Shown here in pieces: positions 20,831-29,217 of a DNA stretch of 64,000 nucleotides. Every line of letters begins with the position of its first letter. Within the stretch, counting starts at the first letter, position 1. A program made the position numbers and the translations under genes. This DNA comes from Streptomyces sp. NA02950 (GTDB lineage Bacteria > Actinomycetota > Actinomycetes > Streptomycetales > Streptomycetaceae), in contig NZ_CP054916.1 of the NCBI RefSeq assembly GCF_013364155.1, positions 7,091,001 to 7,155,000 of the forward strand, written 5' to 3'. Under the pieces are notes generated by a model. It was not told the DNA's origin, searched no databases, and saw nothing but the letters and a program-made list of their open reading frames with translations.

Positions 20831-21826
20831 TCACCTGTTTGTCGGCGGTGCGGGAGTGACGTCCTGGAGGAGCTGCATGAAGGCCGCCTCGTCGATGACC
20901 GGTGTGCCGAAGGACCGGGCCTTGGTGGTCTTGGAGGTGGCCGACTCCGGATCGTTGGTGACCAGCAGGCTGGTGAGCCGGGACACACTGGTGGCCACGT
21001 GCAGTCCGGCGTCCACGGCCCGGTCCTCCAGCAGTTCGCGGTCGACCGAGGTGTCCCCGGAGAACGCCACCCGCATCCCCTGCACCAGCGCGCCGCCCGG
21101 CTCGTAGCGCCCCGGGTTGGGGTACGGGCAGGCGGGCCGCTTGCGGCTGGGGCGCCAGCTCGTGGGCCGGTACGAGCGCTGACGGCCGATACCGCCCGAC
21201 GGTCCGTCGGACCACTCGGTCAGCGGCTGACAGGCCAGCAGGGGCAGCCGCAGCCCCGCCTCGGCGGCCAGCCGGAGGCTCGGCCGGAACGCCTCGGCAA
21301 GCACCCGGGCGTCGTCCAGGGCGTGGTGGGCGCGCTCCTGCACCACCCCGTAGTGCGCTGCCAGTGACTCCAGCTTGTGGTTGGGCAGCGGCAGCCCCAG
21401 CTCCTTGGAGAGGGCGATGGTGCACAGCCGCTGCCGCACCGGGGCCGCGCTCTTGGCGCGGGCGTACTCGCGGGCCAGCATCGACCAGTCGAAGACGGCG
21501 TTGTGCGCGACCAGCACCCGGCCGTCCAGCCGCTCGGCCAGTTCACCGGCGATCTCCGGGAAGAGCGGGGCGTCGGCCAGCGTCTCCCGCGTCAGCCCGT
21601 GGATCCACACCGGGCCCGGATCGCGCTGCGGGTTGACCAGCGTGTACCAGTGGTCCTCCACGGTGCCCCGGGCGTCGAGCCGGTAGACCGCGGCCGACAC
21701 GATCCGATCGTCGCGGGCGAGACCGGTGGTCTCGACGTCGACGACCGCGTACCCCTGCGGATAACCGGGCGGCCACAGGGATGGCGATGGGAGCTGCGGT
21801 GCGGCTTCCGTGGGGTCCTCGAGCAT
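20831..21826 (-). CDS. DEDDh 3'-5' exonuclease with C-terminal BRCT domain
   Basis: A 331-residue DnaQ-like protein. Exo I motif VVDVETTGL (Asp, Glu), Exo II HNAVFDWSML (Asp) and Exo III HHALDDARV (His, Asp) are intact, giving the DEDDh set near residues 30-190. The C-terminal 85 residues (GMRVAFSGDTSVDRELLEDRA, then SLLVTNDPESATSKTTKA) form a BRCT domain as in bacterial ligase and the epsilon-like proteins of Actinobacteria. It probably trims DNA 3' ends in replication or repair. Start ATG 21826 has CAGGGA 4-9 bases upstream. The upstream frame is of non-coding composition. Confidence 0.9.
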   Translation of the reverse strand: MLEDPTEAAPQLPSPSLWPPGYPQGYAVVDVETTGLARDDRIVSAAVYRLDARGTVEDHWYTLVNPQRDPGPVWIHGLTRETLADAPLFPEIAGELAERLDGRVLVAHNAVFDWSMLAREYARAKSAAPVRQRLCTIALSKELGLPLPNHKLESLAAHYGVVQERAHHALDDARVLAEAFRPSLRLAAEAGLRLPLLACQPLTEWSDGPSGGIGRQRSYRPTSWRPSRKRPACPYPNPGRYEPGGALVQGMRVAFSGDTSVDRELLEDRAVDAGLHVATSVSRLTSLLVTNDPESATSKTTKARSFGTPVIDEAAFMQLLQDVTPAPPTNR

Positions 21827-22007
21827 GGTCCCTGAGGATACGGGCCGGCGCCGACAGCCCGGACCAACGCCCCCGTACCGGCAGGCCACGTCCACGGGTT
21901 GACGGCCCGTCGGACGCGGAACGGCCGGCACCGCGCACAGCCGACCCAGTGTACTAGTTGGTAACTCCCCTCCGGTACTCGGGGTGTGGCGGTCCCATCG
22001 TGCGCAT

Positions 22008-22154
22008 ATGCCGCATCTGCCCAATGCCGTGCTGCGGTCGACCCGGCTGTTCCGGTCGTTCGCACCGGAGACGGAACGCCCGGTCCACGGGCTGACCAAG
22101 TCCGTGCCCGTCTCCGTACGCGTGCCGGAGCGCACACGGGCCGCCGGGCGCTGA
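22008..22154 (+). CDS. possible 48-residue basic small protein
   Basis: ATG at 22008 opens 48 codons with 87 percent GC3, typical of real genes here. The product is Arg-rich (MPHLPNAVLRSTRLFRSFA, then VPVSVRVPERTRAAGR). There is no Shine-Dalgarno. The stop lies inside the loop of the hairpin at 22137-22172. It occupies the gap between the - strand exonuclease and protease genes, which is otherwise empty apart from the exonuclease promoter. I do not recognise it and it may be chance. Confidence 0.25.
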   Translation: MPHLPNAVLRSTRLFRSFAPETERPVHGLTKSVPVSVRVPERTRAAGR

Positions 22155-22172
22155 GATACGCCCGGCGGCCCG
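22137..22172. terminator. 14-bp hairpin terminator of the subtilase gene
   Basis: CGGGCCGCCGGGCG (22137-22150) pairs perfectly with CGCCCGGCGGCCCG (22159-22172) around an 8-base loop. It lies 22 bases beyond the - strand protease stop. Confidence 0.75.
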
Positions 22173-22194
22173 TTGGGGGCTCGAGGTCAGCCCG

Positions 22195-23736
22195 TCACTT
22201 CTCGACGGCGTCCAGGGCGTCGGCGATGCCCGCGCCGTAGAAGCCGTTGTACCGCTTGTCGCCCTCGCACACCGCGTCGACCTTGCCGTCGCCGTCGATG
22301 TCGTACGGGTTCGGGCAGGCGGTGTCATCGGCCTGGTGCGCCAGCAGCGACTTCACCTGCCGGGCCGACGCGTACGGGTGGGTGCTCTTGATGAGGGCCG
22401 CGACACCCGCGACATGCGGGGAGGCCATCGAGGTGCCCGCCATGTAGCCGTACTTGCCGCCGGGCAGGGTGTTGTAGATCAGACCGCTGGTTGCCGGGGG
22501 CTCGGGCCTCTGGTAGGCGGTGCTGTCACCGCCCGGGGCCGCGATGTCGACGATCCCCAGACCGTAGTTGGAGAACGAGGACTTCAGCCCCTTGGCGCCG
22601 GTGGCCGACACGGTGACCACACCCGGCAGCTGGGTCGGGATGTCCAGGCAGACGCCGGGGTCCACATTCCGGTCACCGGGGGTGGTGTCGTTCGGGCTGG
22701 AGGAGTCGGTGATCGAGTCCGCGGTGAGGTCGTAGTTCTCGTTGCCCGCCGCGGCCACGTTGACCACGCCCTTGCCCTCCGCGTACCGCGTCGCCCGGGT
22801 GATGGCGTCCACCAGCGCCTTCTGGTCCGGGTCGGTGGTGCAGTTGAAGTACCACGGGTCGGTGTAATAACTGTTGTTGGTGACGTCCACACCGTGTTCG
22901 GCGGCCCACATGAAGCCGCAGACGACCGCCTCGGTGTAGAAGAACCCGGCGGTCGTGGACACCTTGATGCCGGAGACCTTGACGCCGGGGGCGACACCGG
23001 TGACCCCGACGCCGTTCTTCGCGGCCGCGATCTCACCGGCGACATGGGTGCCGTGCGGGCTCTCCTGCGCGCTCGGCCGCCAGGCGCCGTCGGAGGTGTC
23101 CGGCTTGCCCCCCACACAGTTCACCGAGGCCTTGCGGTCGAAGTTGGGCGCGAGGTCGGGATGGGTGTCGTCCACTCCGGTGTCGATGACCCCGACGGTC
23201 ACCTTCGGACTGCCCAGGCTCTTCTCGTGCGCCTTGTCCGCCTTGATCGCCGGAAGGTCCCACTGGAGCGGCTCCAGCGGGTCCTGACCGGCCGTGGCCT
23301 TCGCCGCCGCGGCCTTCTCCTCCCGCTCGGTCAGTACCTGCGGGGTGCCCACATCGGTGGTGGACTGCGCGGTCAGCGGGGCGGTGCGGGTGGCACCGGC
23401 CGAGGCGACCCCGCGGACCGCGCGGACGGTCTTGGCGAAGTCGGGGTTGGCGGAGTGGACGACGAGCACGCCGATCCGGTCGTACGCGACCACCACGGTG
23501 CCCCCGGCCCGGGCGATGGCCTTGCGGACACGGGACGAATCGTGGTGCCCCGGGCGGGTGTTGACGACATAGCTCATCGACGGACCGTCGGCGGCGGCCG
23601 GGGTCGCGGCCGGGGCGTGGCCGTCCCGCGCGAGGGCGTTCGCGGTGGCCGGGAGGAAGGCCAGCGCGGTGGTGAGCGCCATGGCGGCGGGTATCGCGGC
23701 GGTGCGCAGCGGCAGGGAGGGGCGGCGCGACGTCAT
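22195..23736 (-). CDS. secreted S8 (subtilisin-like) serine protease
   Basis: A 513-residue pre-pro-protease. A signal peptide is visible (Arg-rich start, AAIPAAMALTTALAFLPATANA), then an I9-type inhibitory propeptide (about 50-150), then the S8 catalytic domain. The triad is Asp in VIDTGVDDTHPDL, His in HGTHVAGE and Ser in GTSMASPHVAG; the oxyanion Asn is in AAAGNE. The last 45 residues carry a Ca-site-like DIDGDGKVDAVCEG loop. No wall anchor or membrane helix, so the enzyme is released. Start ATG 23736. The 560-base gap upstream is shared with the divergent DUF485/symporter operon. Function is extracellular proteolysis, substrate unknown. Confidence 0.93.
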   Translation of the reverse strand: MTSRRPSLPLRTAAIPAAMALTTALAFLPATANALARDGHAPAATPAAADGPSMSYVVNTRPGHHDSSRVRKAIARAGGTVVVAYDRIGVLVVHSANPDFAKTVRAVRGVASAGATRTAPLTAQSTTDVGTPQVLTEREEKAAAAKATAGQDPLEPLQWDLPAIKADKAHEKSLGSPKVTVGVIDTGVDDTHPDLAPNFDRKASVNCVGGKPDTSDGAWRPSAQESPHGTHVAGEIAAAKNGVGVTGVAPGVKVSGIKVSTTAGFFYTEAVVCGFMWAAEHGVDVTNNSYYTDPWYFNCTTDPDQKALVDAITRATRYAEGKGVVNVAAAGNENYDLTADSITDSSSPNDTTPGDRNVDPGVCLDIPTQLPGVVTVSATGAKGLKSSFSNYGLGIVDIAAPGGDSTAYQRPEPPATSGLIYNTLPGGKYGYMAGTSMASPHVAGVAALIKSTHPYASARQVKSLLAHQADDTACPNPYDIDGDGKVDAVCEGDKRYNGFYGAGIADALDAVEK

Positions 23737-24247
23737 GGGTACTCCGGTTCTCTGTGAGCGGACGTGGACGGTGGCGAGGGCGGACCGGGCCGGATCGTCA
23801 GGATTTCCGGACCGGTGTCGCGGGCGCGCGTTCAGCGCGCCACCCGGGGGACGCCGGTACGCCCGGCGGGGGCCGCGGTCCGGCGGGCCGGGCCCGCCGC
23901 CTCACAGCCCCGGTGCGCCGCGTGGCCGGGGGTGAGGCCGTGGAGAGCGGTGGTGCGGATGCGGTGGTGCGACGGCGACGGGCGGTGTCCGGCCCGCCGT
24001 CCGGGTCTTGGAGGAGCCGATCTCAGATGAGCCATGGGATCTCCACATCATCCGTACGGGCCGCCCGTGCGCGGTTGCGCACTGGACGGGTACATGACGA
24101 AGGAAGCTATCGCCGATCAAGCGTGGCCATCAATGCATTCCGGAAGAAAACCCGCCACAGTGCCCGGAGTCGAAGGCTCCCCCGGATCCTTCTCCGTCTT
24201 TCAACCACACGGACCCTGTCGGATGGCTCGAGGTCGGCCTACCATGC

Positions 24248-24261
24248 GTGATCTGGATCAC
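24248..24261. promoter_or_regulatory. Crp-like site GTGATCTGGATCAC
   Basis: A perfect palindrome of the form GTGA-N6-TCAC, the half-sites bound by CRP/Crp proteins. It lies 37 bases before the GTG start of the DUF485 gene, just downstream of a -10-like TACCAT (24240-24245), so it could cover the promoter or transcription start. In E. coli the matching acs-yjcH-actP operon is CRP-controlled. The rest of 23737-24297 shows no gene. Confidence 0.55.
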
Positions 24262-24297
24262 GACCGCCGCCGTACCCGTCCCCCACCAGGAGAGACC

Positions 24298-24657
24298 GTG
24301 GATACCGCACCGGCCAGCGATCGCCCCGGCGATCAGCTGAAGAAAGATCACTCTTTTTACACCGAGGTGCAAGCGAGTGCGGAGTTCGGCGAACTGCGCG
24401 GTGCGCACCGCTCGTTCGCCTTCCCGCTCACCATCGCGTTCGTCAGCTGGTACCTGCTCTACGTCCTGCTGTCGAACTACGCGGACGGCTTCATGGCCAC
24501 CAAGGTCGTCGGCAACATCAACGTGGCCCTGGTCCTGGGACTCGCCCAGTTCCTGACCACCTTCCTGATCGCCTGGTGGTACTCCCGGCACGCCGCCGCC
24601 AAGCTGGACCCGCGCGCCGACGCCCTCAAGGCCCGCCTGGAGGGGGACGACGCATGA
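24298..24657 (+). CDS. DUF485 membrane protein (YjcH-like)
   Basis: A 119-residue protein with a polar N-terminus, then two membrane helices (AFPLTIAFVSWYLLYVLLSNY and INVALVLGLAQFLTTFLIAWWY) and a basic/acidic tail. DUF485 proteins are small partners encoded next to ActP-type solute:sodium symporters. Start GTG 24298 has AGGAGA 6 bases upstream. An in-frame ATG at 24244 would place the Crp-like palindrome inside the gene and lacks a ribosome site. The stop overlaps the symporter start (ATGA), so translation is coupled. Confidence 0.9.
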   Translation: MDTAPASDRPGDQLKKDHSFYTEVQASAEFGELRGAHRSFAFPLTIAFVSWYLLYVLLSNYADGFMATKVVGNINVALVLGLAQFLTTFLIAWWYSRHAAAKLDPRADALKARLEGDDA

Positions 24658-26279
24658 GTGCCCCGACCTACCTCCTGGCCGCCGAGAGCGCCTCGGACAA
24701 CCGGCCGCTGATCATCACGCTCTTCACGGTCTTCGTCCTGGCCACCCTCGGCATCACCGTGTGGGCGGGCCGCCAGACCAAGGACGCCACCGACTTCTAC
24801 GCGGGCGGCCGCCAGTTCTCCGGCTTCCAGAACGGGCTCGCCATCTCCGGCGACTACATGTCCGCCGCGTCCTTCCTGGGCATCGCCGGGGCCATCGCGC
24901 TCGCCGGATACGACGGCTTCCTGTACTCGATCGGCTTCCTGGTCGCCTGGCTGGTGGCGCTGCTGCTGGTCGCCGAACCGCTGCGCAACTCCGGCCGGTA
25001 CACGATGGGCGACGTCCTCGCCTACCGGATGCGCCAGCGCCCGGTGCGCACCGCCGCGGGCACCTCCACCATCGTCGTCTCGATCTTCTATCTGCTGGCC
25101 CAGATGGCCGGTGCCGGTGTGCTGGTCTCGCTGCTCCTGGGCATCACCAGCGAGGCCGGGAAGATCCTCATCGTCGTCCTGGTCGGCGTGGTGATGATCC
25201 TCTACGTCTCCATCGGCGGAATGAAGGGCACCACCTGGGTGCAGATGGTCAAGGCCGTGCTGCTGATCGCGGGCACCCTGCTGATCACCTTCCTGGTGCT
25301 GCTGAAGTTCCACTTCAACGTCTCCGACCTGCTGGGTGAGGCGGCCAAGAACAGCGGACTGGGCAAGGAGTTCCTGGAGCCGGGGCAGAAGTACGGCGTC
25401 AACGCCACCACCAAGCTGGACTTCATCTCCCTCGGCATCGCCCTGGTGCTCGGCACCGCGGGACTGCCGCACATCCTCATCCGCTTCTACACCGTGCCCA
25501 CCGCCAAGGCCGCCCGTAAGTCGGTGAACTGGGCGATCGGCATCATCGGCGGCTTCTACCTGATGACCATCGCGCTCGGCTTCGGCGCCGCCGCGCTGCT
25601 GAACCGCGACGACATCATCGCCTCGAACAAGGCGGGCAACACCGCGGCCCCGCTGCTCGCCGAGGAGATCGGCGGCGGAGCGGACTCCACCGGGGGCGCC
25701 ATCCTGCTCGCGGTGATCTCCGCGGTGGCGTTCGCGACCATCCTCGCCGTCGTCGCCGGGCTCACCCTCGCCTCCTCGTCCTCCTTCGCCCACGACCTGT
25801 ACGCCAATGTCATCCGCAAGGGCCAGGCATCGCAGAAGGAGGAGATCGCGGCCGCCCGCTGGGCCACCGTCGGCATCGGCATCGTCGCCGTGGTCCTCGG
25901 GGTCTTCGCACGCGATCTCAATGTGGCCGGACTCGTGGCGCTCGCCTTCGCCGTCGCCGCCTCCGCGAACCTCCCCACCATCCTCTACAGCCTGTTCTGG
26001 AAACGGTTCACCACCCAGGGCGCCCTGTGGTCCATCTACGGCGGGCTGGTCTCCTCCGTCTTCCTGGTGCTCTTCTCGCCGGTCGTCTCCGGCAAGGAGA
26101 CCTCGATGTTCCCGGACGTCGACTTCCACTGGTTCCCGCTGGAGAACCCCGGCCTGATCTCCATCCCGCTGGGCTTCCTGCTCGGCTGGCTGGGCACCGT
26201 GGTCTCCAAGGAGGAGTCGGACCCGAAGAAGTACGCGGAGCTGGAGGTCCGCTCGCTCACCGGATACGGCGCGCACTGA
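24654..26279 (+). CDS. solute:cation symporter, ActP (acetate) type
   Basis: A 541-residue sodium:solute symporter (SSF) with about 13 membrane helices. Family marks are FYAGGRQFSGFQNGLAISGDYMSAASFLG near residue 45, YVSIGGMKGTTWVQ and LPHILIRFYTV. The match to acetate/monocarboxylate permeases is close, and the DUF485 partner is encoded just upstream. Acetate or propionate uptake is the expected role. It follows the ATGA overlap with DUF485. Control by the Crp-like site is plausible. Substrate identity is inferred from the family. Confidence 0.9.
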   Translation: MSAPTYLLAAESASDNRPLIITLFTVFVLATLGITVWAGRQTKDATDFYAGGRQFSGFQNGLAISGDYMSAASFLGIAGAIALAGYDGFLYSIGFLVAWLVALLLVAEPLRNSGRYTMGDVLAYRMRQRPVRTAAGTSTIVVSIFYLLAQMAGAGVLVSLLLGITSEAGKILIVVLVGVVMILYVSIGGMKGTTWVQMVKAVLLIAGTLLITFLVLLKFHFNVSDLLGEAAKNSGLGKEFLEPGQKYGVNATTKLDFISLGIALVLGTAGLPHILIRFYTVPTAKAARKSVNWAIGIIGGFYLMTIALGFGAAALLNRDDIIASNKAGNTAAPLLAEEIGGGADSTGGAILLAVISAVAFATILAVVAGLTLASSSSFAHDLYANVIRKGQASQKEEIAAARWATVGIGIVAVVLGVFARDLNVAGLVALAFAVAASANLPTILYSLFWKRFTTQGALWSIYGGLVSSVFLVLFSPVVSGKETSMFPDVDFHWFPLENPGLISIPLGFLLGWLGTVVSKEESDPKKYAELEVRSLTGYGAH

Positions 26280-26345
26280 TCCGGCCGTACCAGCCCCCAG
26301 GCCCTGCCCGGCGGATCTTATCGGGCCCGCGACGCCTGGCACCGC

Positions 26346-26469
26346 GCCCCCAGCTACCGCTGGGAGGTGCCCCCGGCTGCGTTGTCGGAGTCGCCCGAGT
26401 ACGCCCAGTACGAGGGTGATCCCCCGCCGTGCGATGCTCCCCCGGCTACCGCCGGGAGGTGCCCCCCGC
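26346..26469. repeat. doublet of a palindromic Streptomyces intergenic repeat
   Basis: Two similar units, 26346-26379 and 26436-26469, each contain a hairpin of the form CCCAGCTACCGCTGGG or CCCGGCTACCGCCGGG followed by AGGTGCCCCC. Similar units are frequent between Streptomyces genes. They sit downstream of the symporter. The gap 26280-26626 otherwise holds only the moaA promoter region (TTGACG at 26580-26585). Confidence 0.6.
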
Positions 26470-26626
26470 ACCAGACGCCGCGGGCTGCTCCTCAAAGATC
26501 CACCGGACAGGGCCTGGGCGGCCCTTTCACGGTCCAGCGGAAATCCAACTGTCACAGGCGTCGCGTACGCTGCGGGACAATTGACGTAGCGCACACACGT
26601 ACGCGAACTGTGGAGGGGCCGCCGCC

Positions 26627-27616
26627 ATGCTGATCGACACCTACGGTCGCGTCGCCACCGACCTCCGTGTCTCCCTGACCGACCGGTGCAATCTGCGCTG
26701 CACCTACTGCATGCCCGAAGAGGGCCTCCAGTGGCTGGCCAAACCCGACCTGCTCACCGATGACGAGATCGTCCGGCTGATCGGCATCGCGGTCACCGAG
26801 CTCGGCGTCACCGAGGTCCGCTTCACCGGGGGCGAGCCGCTGCTGCGCCCGGGCCTGGTCTCCATCGTCGAGCGCTGCGCGGCCCTCGCCCCGCGCCCCC
26901 GGATGTCGCTGACCACCAACGGCGTCGGCCTGGAGCGCACCGCGGAGGCGCTGCGCGACGCGGGCCTGGACCGGGTCAATGTCTCCCTCGACACCCTGCG
27001 CCCGGAGGTCTTCCAGGCGCTGACCCGGCGCAAGCGGCACGGCGACGTACTGCGCGGGCTGGCGGCGGCCCGCGCCGCCGGGCTCACCCCGGTCAAGGTC
27101 AACACGGTGCTGATGCCCGGTCTCAACGAGGACGAGGCCCCCGAGCTGCTCGCCTGGGCCGTGGAGCACGACTACGAACTGCGGTTCATCGAGCAGATGC
27201 CGCTGGACGCCCAGCACGGCTGGAAGCGCGACGGCATGATCACCGCCGGGGACATCCTGACCAGTCTGCGCACCCGCTTCACCCTCACCCCGGAGGACGA
27301 CGGGCAGCGCGGCTCCGCGCCCGCCGAGCGCTGGCTCGTCGACGGCGGGCCCGCCCGCGTCGGCGTGATCGCCTCCGTCACCCGCCCGTTCTGCCGCGCC
27401 TGCGACCGCACCCGGCTGACCGCCGACGGACAGGTGCGCACCTGTCTGTTCGCCCGCGAGGAGTCCGATCTGCGCGGCGCGCTGCGTTCCGGCGCCCCGG
27501 ACGAGGAGATCGCCCGGCTGTGGCGGGTGGCGATGTGGGGCAAGAAGGCGGGGTCCGGGCTGGACGACCCGTCGTTCCTCCAGCCGGACCGCCCGATGTC
27601 GGCGATCGGCGGCTGA
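26627..27616 (+). CDS. moaA: GTP 3',8-cyclase MoaA (molybdenum cofactor biosynthesis)
   Basis: A 329-residue radical-SAM enzyme that, with MoaC, turns GTP into cyclic pyranopterin monophosphate. The SAM-cluster motif is C-x3-C-x2-C in DRCNLRCTYCMPE (residues 20-30), followed by the SAM-binding GGEPLLR. The C-terminal second cluster has FCRACDRTRL and a later Cys in QVRTCLF. The protein ends in Gly-Gly, which family members use to place a tail in the active site. Start ATG 26627 with GGAGGGG upstream. No other mo-cofactor genes are in the window. Confidence 0.96.
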   Translation: MLIDTYGRVATDLRVSLTDRCNLRCTYCMPEEGLQWLAKPDLLTDDEIVRLIGIAVTELGVTEVRFTGGEPLLRPGLVSIVERCAALAPRPRMSLTTNGVGLERTAEALRDAGLDRVNVSLDTLRPEVFQALTRRKRHGDVLRGLAAARAAGLTPVKVNTVLMPGLNEDEAPELLAWAVEHDYELRFIEQMPLDAQHGWKRDGMITAGDILTSLRTRFTLTPEDDGQRGSAPAERWLVDGGPARVGVIASVTRPFCRACDRTRLTADGQVRTCLFAREESDLRGALRSGAPDEEIARLWRVAMWGKKAGSGLDDPSFLQPDRPMSAIGG

Positions 27617-27650
27617 CCGGGAGACCGGAGTGGCCGACCGCACGCCCGGA

Positions 27651-27887
27651 TCAGTGCTCGGCGGCCGACCACTCCTCGAACGTCACCACGTCCTTCAGAA
27701 AACCCCGCATATCCAGGAACCGCGACAGATGCTCACGGTGCTCCTCGCAGGCCAGCCAGGTCTTGCGCCGCTCCGGAGTGTGGATCTTCGGGTTGTTCCA
27801 GGCCAGCACCCAGACCGCCGGGGCGCGGCAGCCCTTGGCGGAGCAGATCACGGCGTCGTCTTCGGCGGGGGTTTCGCGGGTGTTCAC
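27651..27887 (-). CDS. small Cys/His protein (Streptomyces acetone-carboxylase-named family)
   Basis: A 78-residue protein. CSAKGCRAPA and LACEEHREHLSRFL look like a zinc site (Cys-x4-Cys ... Cys-x2-His). Homologues in Streptomyces are often labelled acetone carboxylase, with no evidence of that activity. Start GTG 27887; no strong ribosome site. It is convergent with moaA (34 bases apart). Function unknown. Confidence 0.75.
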   Translation of the reverse strand: MNTRETPAEDDAVICSAKGCRAPAVWVLAWNNPKIHTPERRKTWLACEEHREHLSRFLDMRGFLKDVVTFEEWSAAEH

Positions 27888-28080
27888 ACCGCAGACTCTA
27901 CGGAAACCGCCACGGACATGGCGACGCCGGGCAGCCACGGGGGGAGCCGCCCGGCGTCGGTCCGTCGCTCCGACGGGGGATGCGGAGCGCGTACGCAGTA
28001 TGTCACGAGGGATGGGGCGCGGTGCACCGGAACTGCGCGATTGATCTGAGGTTTTCCTGAGCATATGGAAACACGGCAGG

Positions 28081-28485
28081 TCAGCCGTGTCCCCCGCGTC
28101 CATGCTCGCTGGTATGTCCGACGTCTTCCGGGACGGATTCCGCCTGCGGGCCGTCCGACGGCTCCTGCTGCGGGCCGTCCTGGTGCGGACCGGAGCTCAG
28201 CATCGGCCGCTGCGGGGGCGGGATGAAGCTGGCGGGAAGCGAAGGGGCGTTCTCCCGGCCCGCGTTGGCGATGACCACCGCGATGTACGGCAGCACCGCG
28301 CCCAGTACCAGAGCCACGATGGCCACATGGCGCTCCACGTTCCACAGCACCGCGGCCAGCACAACGGAGACGGTGCGCACGGACATCGAGATCACATAGC
28401 GACGCTGCCGGCCGCGTACGTCGTCGGCCAGCCCCTGGCGGGCACCGGTGATCCGGTAGACCTCCGGGCCGCCCTGCTTCCGCAT
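28081..28485 (-). CDS. DUF3099 membrane protein
   Basis: A 134-residue protein. After a polar N-terminus (EVYRITGARQGLADDVRGRQ) two membrane helices follow (YVISMSVRTVSVVLAAVLWN and HVAIVALVLGAVLPYIAVVIA), then a Pro/Gln/Ser-rich cytosolic tail of about 50 residues. This is DUF3099, an actinobacterial family of unknown function. Start ATG 28485 with GGTGGTGG 6-13 bases upstream. Divergent from the GlsB gene. Confidence 0.85.
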   Translation of the reverse strand: MRKQGGPEVYRITGARQGLADDVRGRQRRYVISMSVRTVSVVLAAVLWNVERHVAIVALVLGAVLPYIAVVIANAGRENAPSLPASFIPPPQRPMLSSGPHQDGPQQEPSDGPQAESVPEDVGHTSEHGRGGHG

Positions 28486-28697
28486 CACGTTCCACCACCT
28501 GATCGAGGAGCAGGCTCCCCCGCTCTGGGACGTACTCAACGTTACGCCGCGCAGGCCCGGGGTTCGAGACCGGGGCACCCCGATGGGTGGCCGCCCGACT
28601 ACGCCATGACATGAACCCGCCGCTCCGACATGCGCCGTAGCAGAAACGGTCGAACACTGGAGGGAAATGCGCATCCCCCACCGCGTCAGGAGGCGAC

Positions 28698-28979
28698 ATG
28701 AACTGGCTGTGGGCGATCGTCGTAGGGATCATCCTCGGTGTGATTGCCAGGGCGATCTTGCCCGGCAAGCAGGACATCCCACTGTGGCTGACCTGCCTCT
28801 ACGGCATTCTCGGAGCCATCGTGGGCAACGCGGTGGCCGGCTGGATCGGAGTCAGGCACACCGGAGGCTTCGACTGGATCCGGCATCTGCTCCAACTGGC
28901 CGGGGCGGTCCTCATCGTCGCCCTCGGCACCCCCCTGTGGCAGACCATCCGCCACGGCGGGAGACGGGAGCGAGCCTAG
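28698..28979 (+). CDS. GlsB/YeaQ/YmgE family stress membrane protein
   Basis: A 93-residue protein with three hydrophobic helices (LWAIVVGIILGVIARAILPG, WLTCLYGILGAIVGNAVAGW, LLQLAGAVLIVALGTPLWQ). Gly-rich helices and the GxxxG spacing are typical of transglycosylase-associated / GlsB proteins. Members are induced by general stress in many bacteria. Start ATG 28698 with AGGAGG 5 bases upstream. Monocistronic; a dispersed repeat with a hairpin follows. Confidence 0.88.
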   Translation: MNWLWAIVVGIILGVIARAILPGKQDIPLWLTCLYGILGAIVGNAVAGWIGVRHTGGFDWIRHLLQLAGAVLIVALGTPLWQTIRHGGRRERA

Positions 28980-28995
28980 GCGTTCTCGCACCGCG

Positions 28996-29150
28996 GGAGT
29001 GCCGCGAGGTGAGGTCGTTCGTCCGCGGCTGCGCCGTGGCGGGTCGCGCCCACGCGGCGGAGCCGCACATCGACACGGCCCCGCGCCCCTTCGGGGCGCG
29101 ACCTCACCGCACCGGGCTTCTCAGCGAGGCCGCCGGAGCGGCGGCGGCCG
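28996..29150. repeat. dispersed intergenic repeat with hairpin, copy A
   Basis: This block shares order and much sequence with 44553-44665 (copy B): CGCGAGGTG, CGGCTGCG, GGTCGCGC, a hairpin GCGCCCCTTCGGGGCGC (29086-29102 here) and ACCGCACCGG. Both copies lie between convergent genes, so a bidirectional terminator role fits. No gene between 28980 and 29217. Confidence 0.65.
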
Positions 29151-29217
29151 GCGCGCGTGGTGGATGCGCACCGGCCGCCGCTTCGGTCCGTCATGAACGG
29201 CGGTGTCAGCGCCTCGG

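Noticed and set aside
24034..24297. Upstream extension of the DUF485 gene
   Set aside because: The frame is open but poorly biased, and AGGAGA before GTG 24298 fixes the start.
24477..26594. Long - strand frame opposite the symporter
   Set aside because: Charged and Gly/Gln-rich translation with no motif; the + strand codes for a clear membrane protein.
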